Of a stretch of DNA of 64,000 nt, positions 58,573 to 64,000 are shown in pieces (the stretch's first letter is position 1; the number at the start of each line of letters is the position of its first letter). Source of the stretch: Roseococcus pinisoli (lineage in GTDB: Bacteria > Pseudomonadota > Alphaproteobacteria > Acetobacterales > Acetobacteraceae); NCBI RefSeq assembly GCF_018413645.1, contig NZ_JAHCDA010000004.1, positions 485,516 through 549,515 of the forward strand, written 5' to 3'. The position numbers and the translations under genes were made by a program. The notes under the pieces are model-generated. The model ran no database searches, had not been told where the DNA came from, and worked only from the letters and a program-made list of their open reading frames with translations.

Positions 58573-59182
58573 TTTTTTATAACTCGACTTGTACCCTCTT
58601 CGAGCCGACTCCCTAAGTGCGCCATGTCGCTGTCAAAATCCGCGGCGCGAATGCCTTCCCGTATTTCGCCAAGGCTCTATCTTACACCCAAAACGGAACC
58701 CACAAATTCGCCCAACCTCGCCTGCCGCTCTGGCGCTCAGAGCGTCAGATCAAGGTAAGGACCCTAGGCCGACACGCTGTTGTAGGTTCGCCCTTGCCGA
58801 ACTTAATGAAGATTGATGCCAAGACCTACAGGCCGGAAGTCTTCCACGGCGCGCGAAAAATGAATGAAACGGCTTGCCTTTGAAGTACATGCGTGTCGCT
58901 ACCGAAGGTCGCCTCAGCGAAATTGTCAGTGTCGCTTGCCTGACTAAAAAGGCCTGGCTACCATTTTATCCGAAAAGGACGTGACCTTCGTCACTCACGA
59001 AATCGAGGAAATTCTTCCGTCTAAATTTGCCGCAGATCCAGCAATGGGTGTCCAAAGCAGAATTCAATCCAATTCATTACGTGCAGGGGCCGATCGCGAA
59101 ATAGCCGGATTATTCCTCCACAGAGTGGAAGAGACCCGCGATACCGCTGCCTTCTCGGGAAACTGCTGCGAGTAAGGGCAAG

Positions 59183-59206
59183 GGTAAAGGTAAAGGTAAA
59201 GGTAAA
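59183..59206 (+). repeat. (GGTAAA)4 hexamer tandem repeat at a translation start
   Basis: Four perfect GGTAAA units (59183-59206), preceded by imperfect copies back to about 59173, end 4 nt before ATG 59211. Each unit provides an AAAGG-like ribosome-binding core. Gain or loss of a 6-nt unit would change the spacing or number of ribosome sites without changing the reading frame. Confidence 0.8.
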
Positions 59207-59210
59207 CATC

Positions 59211-61625
59211 ATGATAGACAATAATATGGATATTGATGCAGTAATCACGTGGGTTGACGGCAATGATCTTGCGTTCGCTGACGCGCGCTCTCGATATCTC
59301 AGTCAGCCGGGACCGTGCAATGCTCCCCGCAAATGGGAGCAACTATCGAGCTATACGGGCGCCTCCGAAGCTGCTGAGATGGCCCAGCGCCTGCGCAAAA
59401 CGAATTCGATAGATGCCGTTACTTCGGCAATATCGCCCAACCGTTTTCGCAGTAATGATGAACTTCGCTTCGCGATTCGGTCAATTGAGCAATTCGCTCC
59501 ATGGATTCGCAAAATCTTCATTGTCACGAACGGACAAATTCCTGCTTGGTTTAATGCCAAACAAGAACGAGTCGTCATTGTCAAACATGAAGAAATATTC
59601 GACAAAATAGAGAATTTACCTACTTTTAACTCAAATGCAATTGAGTTACATCTTCATCGCATCAAAAAATTATCGGAAAATTTCATTTACTTCAACGATG
59701 ATATGTTTATTGGAAGACCCGTCACTATAAATGACTTTATTGATAATCGAGGTCGCTTTCGTTTATTTATCGAAGATGGTAAATCACTGCCGCTCAAAAT
59801 GAGTGATCGATCCCTTGTGGGGCATTGCTGGGCATTCAATCATCAACTTCTGAACGCCGTGGTACCAAAATCTGGAAAGCGGAAAAATTTTCCACATACA
59901 CCACAAATTTACAACAAATCTATCTTAGCGGAAATACAACTTATTTGGCGAGAAGAAGTAGAATTAACAAAATCCCACAGATTTCGCACGCCATTTGACG
60001 TGGCCTTCAGAATACTTTATATTTACTACGCAGGCCATCCGAAACAACCCATTATGAGTGCGGGAGGACGCAAGGGCGTCGGCATCAAGGAAATCTTAAC
60101 CAATAAAGACTTCGCGTTCGTTCAATTCGGCGACGACCGAACCGATTATGTAGGCGAGCTAGAGCATGCACTGATGCGTCAGCCTCGCTTCATATGCATT
60201 AATGACGAAATAAATGTTGACAATTGCAATGAATATCAAGATATTTATTTAACAATTCAACGTTTTCTCTGCGATTATTTTCCAAGCCGGAGCGGAGCTG
60301 AACTCATAGGTAACGATCTCCCCGCCGGAAACCCGAAATGCCAATCACCGAACACCTCGTCTGCGATGGTGAACGAAGAATTCTTCTGCGGCGTGGATAT
60401 ATTAAGCATCCACACAGATCATCCCAACGTTTTTATTCGCAACCGCTTTAATAAAGATGCCTGGACTCTGCGCATTGCTCCCGCTGATTTTGAGAATAAG
60501 CGGCTTAGGCTGGGGCAATCGATCGAGTTAGAATGCGACGACCCGGGCCCCGCGACGATCACATTCACACTCAACGCGATTGTGCCGGAGGAAACCGTTA
60601 ACGTGCTCGCGGGCTTTCCTAAAAATCGTAATTTTGTCATTATAATTGAAATTAACGGCAAGAAAATAATTGAGGTTGACGATTTTATTTTTGAATATCG
60701 CCGCCGCTCCCGCATTCTCGCAACGATTGCCGGCGATGTAGGGCCGCTTTTGGATTTGCCGCCTGTACATCCAATGTCTCATTTCATGGCTGCGGACCGG
60801 GATATACGCCTCCTTAAACCGACCCAGAGGACAATACGACACCTAGATGTAGCTCTTTCGGGCGGGGTCGATCCTTTCTGGGTCTCGCACCGCCGCGCAC
60901 TTGTGGCGGCCTCTTTGGGCGACAGGGCTGCTTTGCAGGAGGCGGTACGGTTTGCCCTCACAACACGCCCCGCGGAGACAAGCATTTTCGTCGAACTGAC
61001 AGAAGGCCTGATTAGGCAAGGTATGTTTCTTGAGGCACTCGACATCGCCGACGTACTCGTCGATTTCCGCAGTGATGTAGAAAGCAAGTACCTACGGAGC
61101 CTTTGCCGCTATCACACCGACGGTGACGATCCCGAGATCATCGCCCTCATAGTTGAAGGCCTAGATGTTCCGAAACATATTGCGCTTTGGGCAAAGGTGC
61201 AGATTAAGAACAGCGAGTTCACTTCCCATAATTCCGACATCGTTTATGAGGCACGGTTGCGCCACCCTCGCGACACGGGGCTTGCAATGGCGGCGTTCCA
61301 GTTCTTCTCTGCGACCGGAGAGCTACAGAAGGCACTTTGGGCAATTGGCCCGGCGCTCGCGAGTTTAGGTGCGTCTAAGCCCTTGCTTGATCTGCTCCGG
61401 ACTGAGGCTGGGAGCCGTCGATTTGAAGGGGCTCTCGCTCTTCTGTCCGTGATGAAGGCTCGTTTTTTTGAAGAAGATGATATATTGGCCGCGGTGGAAA
61501 AGGAGATTTTTCAGATCTGGGCCGAATATGGCGGCCGGTTAAATATCGAAACGGAAGAAGTTAAATTTATTAACACCTTAGCACAAGTTGAATTTGAGGA
61601 ATTAATGCCGCAATTAAAATATTGA
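59211..61625 (+). CDS. Stealth-family sugar-phosphate transferase with C-terminal extension
   Basis: An 804-residue protein. The Stealth regions run in order: CR1 DIDAVITWVDGNDLAF (7-22), CR2 around NDELRFAIRSIEQFAPWIRKIF to NFIYFNDDMFIGRP, CR3 with HTPQIYNKSILAEIQ and FRTPFDVAF, then CR4-like sequence. Stealth enzymes move a hexose-1-phosphate from a nucleotide sugar, building phosphodiester-linked capsules. Beyond the catalytic half lie a beta-rich segment (about 390-510) and an alpha-helical region (about 545-800) that may be TPR-like; this tail is not part of the family. The gene is visibly AT-richer than its neighbours, suggesting transfer. ATG 59226 is an alternative start that still keeps CR1. 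Confidence 0.88.
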   Translation: MIDNNMDIDAVITWVDGNDLAFADARSRYLSQPGPCNAPRKWEQLSSYTGASEAAEMAQRLRKTNSIDAVTSAISPNRFRSNDELRFAIRSIEQFAPWIRKIFIVTNGQIPAWFNAKQERVVIVKHEEIFDKIENLPTFNSNAIELHLHRIKKLSENFIYFNDDMFIGRPVTINDFIDNRGRFRLFIEDGKSLPLKMSDRSLVGHCWAFNHQLLNAVVPKSGKRKNFPHTPQIYNKSILAEIQLIWREEVELTKSHRFRTPFDVAFRILYIYYAGHPKQPIMSAGGRKGVGIKEILTNKDFAFVQFGDDRTDYVGELEHALMRQPRFICINDEINVDNCNEYQDIYLTIQRFLCDYFPSRSGAELIGNDLPAGNPKCQSPNTSSAMVNEEFFCGVDILSIHTDHPNVFIRNRFNKDAWTLRIAPADFENKRLRLGQSIELECDDPGPATITFTLNAIVPEETVNVLAGFPKNRNFVIIIEINGKKIIEVDDFIFEYRRRSRILATIAGDVGPLLDLPPVHPMSHFMAADRDIRLLKPTQRTIRHLDVALSGGVDPFWVSHRRALVAASLGDRAALQEAVRFALTTRPAETSIFVELTEGLIRQGMFLEALDIADVLVDFRSDVESKYLRSLCRYHTDGDDPEIIALIVEGLDVPKHIALWAKVQIKNSEFTSHNSDIVYEARLRHPRDTGLAMAAFQFFSATGELQKALWAIGPALASLGASKPLLDLLRTEAGSRRFEGALALLSVMKARFFEEDDILAAVEKEIFQIWAEYGGRLNIETEEVKFINTLAQVEFEELMPQLKY

Positions 61626-62013
61626 CCGTATATGCATATTTGACGAGCGGGAATTTTTCCCTGAAGGGCGATTAGCGCCGGGCGGGCCCTTAGCTGGAAG
61701 CTTAAGTTGTGATTTAAATAGCGCATCCTGAGACAGGCGGCTGCGAAGCTTCGGGCGAGGTTCGCAGCGCTTGGCCTGTCGGCTAAATTCTTTAGGCAGC
61801 GGCGCAGACGGTGGATGATTTGCGATGGCGAGGGGCATGCCGGCACAATGGATAGGGATTGCCGCACGTCGGGTGAAGGCAAGGAACACTTTAATTTCCT
61901 GGCTTCACGCGGATTGAGCAGTGATCTGCGCCGCAGATGATATCGGCCGGCAGGCGGTCATTGGACGTCTCACCTGATCAGATGAAATCATCTGCCGGGA
62001 TAAATATGCTCTA
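61626..62013. other. Intergenic region with no gene seen
   Basis: 388 nt between the Stealth gene and the insertion sequence. A frame on - (61614-61889) is open but has no recognisable product. Two small perfect hairpins lie near the end: ATCTGC/GCAGAT around 61924-61938 and CAGATGA/TCATCTG at 61979-61994. Confidence 0.4.
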
Positions 62014-62031
62014 GACTGCGGACTCAATCAG
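62014..62031 (+). repeat. IS left terminal inverted repeat
   Basis: GACTGCGGACTCAATCAG; it matches the reverse complement of 62833-62850 at 13 of 18 positions. The orfB stop codon (TGA, 62028-62030) lies within it. Confidence 0.7.
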
Positions 62032-62460
62032 GCCCATCCGGTGATGATGGCTGCGATGGCGATGGCCGAGGCGAAGTTATTGGCGAGCTTGTGGTATCTG
62101 GTGTGGCTGCGTCGCCAGTCCTTGAGGCGTCAGATGGTTCGCTCGATGCGATTGCGCAGCTTGTAGGCCGTGTCGTCGAAGGGATGGGGGTGTTTTCGGG
62201 TGGGGTTGTTGGGAATGACCGGCAAGGTTCCGCGCGAGATCAGGAAGCTGCGCAGTCCGTTGCTGTCATAGGCGGTGTCGGCGGCGCAAAGCGCTGGGGC
62301 GGGAAGGTTGGCCAGTAGGCCGCGGGCGGCCCGGATGTCGCCCATTTGGCCAGGCGTCGCGACGAAGGCGAGAACACGCCGTTGCCCGTCGACGACGAGG
62401 TGGATCTTGGTCCCTCTGCCACCGCGAGAACGCCCTATGGCCTGAGCGTCGTCCCCCGTT
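62028..62460 (-). pseudogene. IS427-group transposase orfB, nonsense-mutated
   Basis: The second transposase frame, entered from orfA by -1 slippage on the AAAACGGGGG tract near 62460. It reads IGRSRGGRGTKIHLVVDGQRR, then ADTAYDSNGLRSFL with the second catalytic Asp, then the Y(2)R(3)E(6)K signature YKLRNRIERTI-stop-RLK. The stop is TGA at 62130-62132, inside the signature. Beyond it the frame continues with RLKDWRRSHTRYHKLANNFAS to a normal stop at 62028. The catalytic Glu is translated but the Lys and the helix behind it are lost, so the element is probably dead unless helped in trans. Confidence 0.85.
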
Positions 62461-62809
62461 TTCCGCCTGCGGCACTGCGCTGTGCCTTGGCGGTCGTGCT
62501 GTCGATCAACTGTACGCCCCCAGGAGTTGCCTCGATCATGGCGGCAAGCAGCCCCTGCCAGATCCCGCGCTGCGACCAGCGATGATAGCGGTTGTAGACC
62601 GTCGTCGGCGGGCCGTAGCGCCGCGGGCAGTCCTGCCAGCGGCCCCCATGCTTCAGAACATGGACAATCCCGCTGATCACGCGCCGGTCATCCACCCGGC
62701 GTGCGCCGGGTTGGTTTCGCGGCAGCAGCGGCTCCAGAGCCGACCACTGCCCATCACTCAGCAAAAGCTCTGCTCCATGATCCACGACCTCCTGAAAGAC
62801 GTGAATCAC
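62435..62809 (-). CDS. IS427-group transposase orfA
   Basis: A 124-residue first half of the transposase. It includes LLLSDGQWSALEPLLPRNQ, the DUF4096-type DNA-binding start of IS5 proteins, RWQDCPRRYGPPTTVYNRYHRW and QLIDSTTAKAQRSAAGGKRG with the first catalytic Asp. The frame stops just beyond the slippery AAAACGGGGG run that allows a -1 shift into orfB. Start codon is a GTG at 62809; AGGAGG lies slightly inside, so an internal GTG may be used. Confidence 0.85.
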   Translation of the reverse strand: MIHVFQEVVDHGAELLLSDGQWSALEPLLPRNQPGARRVDDRRVISGIVHVLKHGGRWQDCPRRYGPPTTVYNRYHRWSQRGIWQGLLAAMIEATPGGVQLIDSTTAKAQRSAAGGKRGTTLRP

Positions 62810-62832
62810 AGTGCAATGCCTCGACGCCAGAT

Positions 62833-62850
62833 CTGATTGGGTTTGGAGCC
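62833..62850 (-). repeat. IS right terminal inverted repeat
   Basis: CTGATTGGGTTTGGAGCC on the + strand; paired with 62014-62031. TA follows immediately. Confidence 0.7.
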
Positions 62851-63401
62851 TAAAAACAAAGTGTGGAGCGTTATCGTGAGCCGTTGCGAAGGGATAATGC
62901 TTTTAAGATGCCGTATGAACACGGCGCGACGCAATTCCAGTAGCGGAAAAATTATCTTCAACGCCAGGACGAAGATGGTAGATTAGTTTTGAAGATGCTC
63001 CGACCATGGCTCTTGCTAGCCCGCACGCTACATAACCGGCCAGTCCTTCCGAATGGCGTTCTGGCATACGGTGAAAAGGTATTCCTGGCTGTCTGGTAGT
63101 TCGATCGAGATTACGCCACCAGCACGCAGCCGCATCAATACCAATTTCATCGCCTGGTGGCTTTGTCTTTTTTCTGTATTTCCGGAACGCCGGAAGGAAG
63201 ATGCAGAGATCGTTATTGTCTGTCCTCGGGGCCGATGTTAGGCTAAGAAATACTTATCTCGAAATAACACCACCGGACGATATGACATTGCAGCTCACTG
63301 CCGCGCTTGGGTCGCCGCATACCACCGCCGGTGGTTGCGATAGGAGTGACAGAGACGTTCGGCGTCGCAATTCCGATGTAGTTGAGCAACCAGAACATTC
63401 T
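62851..63401. other. Intergenic sequence, no gene seen
   Basis: 551 nt between the IS427-group element and the IS630 remnant. Short open frames are present but none has a recognisable product or ribosome site. It is probably decayed mobile or flanking DNA. Confidence 0.4.
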
Positions 63402-63870
63402 CTATTTGTTGGGGTCATACCCGGCTGCACCGAAGTAGTTGGTACATTTTGTGGGCGAGAAGAGCTCGCCGATTCGCCCGATGGCCTTCCACAGAAGCAC
63501 TCAACGCTTCGCTTTGCAGCTTTTCACAACACGGCCCAGAGCTTGGCGAAAGCGTTCTCGATCGGGTTGAAGTCGAGGCTGTAGGGCGGCAGGGCAGAGC
63601 AGGCTCGCACCAGCGACCTCGATGGCACCTCGGATACGGAGCCGCTTGTGGCCGCCAAGGTTGTCCATCATCACGATATCGCCGGCCCGCAATTCGAGGA
63701 ACCAGGTTCTGATCGACCTAAGCCTGAAAGGTCAGACCGTTGATCGGTCCGTCGGGCACCATGGGCGCGACCATGCCGGTGTTACACAGATTGGCGACGA
63801 AGGTCGTGATCTTGCAGTGCCGGCGCAGGATCGCAGCTCGGAATCGTTCGCCACGCAGCGCCGGACATTA
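63402..63870 (-). pseudogene. IS630-family transposase remnant
   Basis: The C-terminal two thirds of an IS630 transposase, broken by frameshifts and stops. In order, the pieces read LRGERFRAAILRRHC, KITTFVANLCNTGMVAPMV, PDGPINGLTFQA then TAG where a Tyr is usual, RAGDIVMMDNLGGHKRLR (in another frame), LPPYSLDFNPIENAFAKLWA with the DDE-region motif, and finally PTKCTNYFGAAGYDPNK with its natural stop at 63402. The N-terminus is missing. It abuts the IS481 fragment at about 63870. Confidence 0.8.
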
Positions 63871-63874
63871 GGAT

Positions 63875-64000
63875 GTTTAGTCCCGGCATTTCCTGGTGCG
63901 GATTTTTGCTGAAGCGTTCGGGCGTTTCTGCTCATGTTTTGCAGATGAATTCGTAGGGCGTGAGGCCGCGCAGCCGTTTGAGGCGGCGGGCGAAGTTGTA
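63875..64000 (-). pseudogene. IS481-type transposase C-terminus, cut by window edge
   Basis: Minus-strand translation from the window edge reads YNFARRLKRLRGLTPYEFIC, then KT, a TGA (63932-63934) where TGG (Trp) is usual, then AETPERFSKNPHQEMPGLN. This is the characteristic C-terminus of IS481-family transposases. The Trp-to-stop change would remove only the last 20 residues, so I cannot tell whether the rest (outside the window) is functional. Confidence 0.75.

Larger units (their letters stand above)
58385..59210. other. 826-nt AT-rich gap before the Stealth gene
   Basis: No convincing gene. GTG 58617 opens an 88-codon frame to 58883 (VAVKIRGANAFPYFAKALS) and another frame runs 58981-59175; neither has a proper ribosome site or recognisable homology, so they may be relics. 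A promoter is visible at 58543 and a hexamer repeat adjoins the Stealth start. If that promoter serves the Stealth gene, its leader is over 600 nt long. Confidence 0.5.
62014..62850 (-). mobile_element. IS5-family (IS427-group) insertion sequence, disabled
   Basis: An 837-bp element with two transposase frames on the minus strand. Imperfect 18-bp terminal inverted repeats start GACTGCGG (left) and GGCTCCAA (right, reverse complement), with CAATCAG at their inner ends; 13 of 18 positions match. The element is flanked by TA on both sides (62012-62013 and 62851-62852), fitting the short TNA target duplication of the group. Size, two-frame organisation and DDE motifs agree with IS427-group elements. 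The second frame holds a stop codon inside the catalytic motif. Confidence 0.85.

Noticed and set aside
58617..58883. 88-codon frame after kpsM
   Set aside because: GTG start without a ribosome site and no recognisable protein; kept only as part of the intergenic note.

Overview
The window is very GC-rich for its first 35 kb and holds tightly packed, often overlapping genes. The gene content points to an alphaproteobacterium, most likely an Acetobacteraceae member such as a Roseomonas-type organism. The signs are a GlgE with a long N-terminal extension, a TreS-maltokinase fusion, an FNR/FixK-type box, Rkp-like capsule genes and IS427-group insertion sequences. The taxonomic call is inference from gene content only.

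Layout. 1-20 kb: a GGDEF/EAL protein cut by the left edge; an orphan PEP-CTERM protein; a nitrate/taurine-type ABC importer with two different permeases (2.7-5.9 kb); a two-partner-secretion type outer-membrane transporter paired with a collagen-like lipoprotein (6.0-9.2 kb); an SMP-30-type lactonase; a CBS-BON protein behind an FNR-type box; then a catabolic group made of an FAD oxidoreductase, an HTH-citrate synthase fusion, a CaiB/BaiF CoA-transferase and a complete branched-chain-amino-acid-type ABC importer (11.4-20.0 kb).

20.2-35.2 kb: a complete alpha-glucan/trehalose cycle in two convergent operons. On + are glgE, treS-mak and glgB, which build and branch glucan from trehalose through maltose and maltose-1-phosphate. 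On - are glgX, treZ and treY, which debranch glucan and turn it back into trehalose. A GC-rich hairpin separates the two operon ends.

35.9-61.6 kb: a capsule locus with visibly lower GC. It encodes ABC-type export (two KpsE, KpsT, KpsM, KpsD), glycosyltransferases, an FkbM methyltransferase and a Stealth-type sugar-phosphate transferase. Embedded in it is a lipid-building module: a fully reducing type I PKS without thioesterase, an alpha-oxoamine synthase, a 3-ketosphinganine-reductase-like SDR, a cytochrome P450, an LpxL-type acyltransferase and a CDP-alcohol phosphotransferase. The PKS, synthase and SDR resemble the rhizobial rkp-1 capsule-lipid genes, and the chemistry resembles fumonisin assembly. 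My reading is that the module makes a sphingoid-like phospholipid that carries or anchors the capsule. This is the most interesting system in the window.

61.6-64 kb: an insertion-sequence graveyard, with one nearly intact IS427-group element whose transposase carries a stop inside its catalytic signature, followed by IS630 and IS481 transposase remnants. I saw no rRNA, tRNA, CRISPR array or replication origin.
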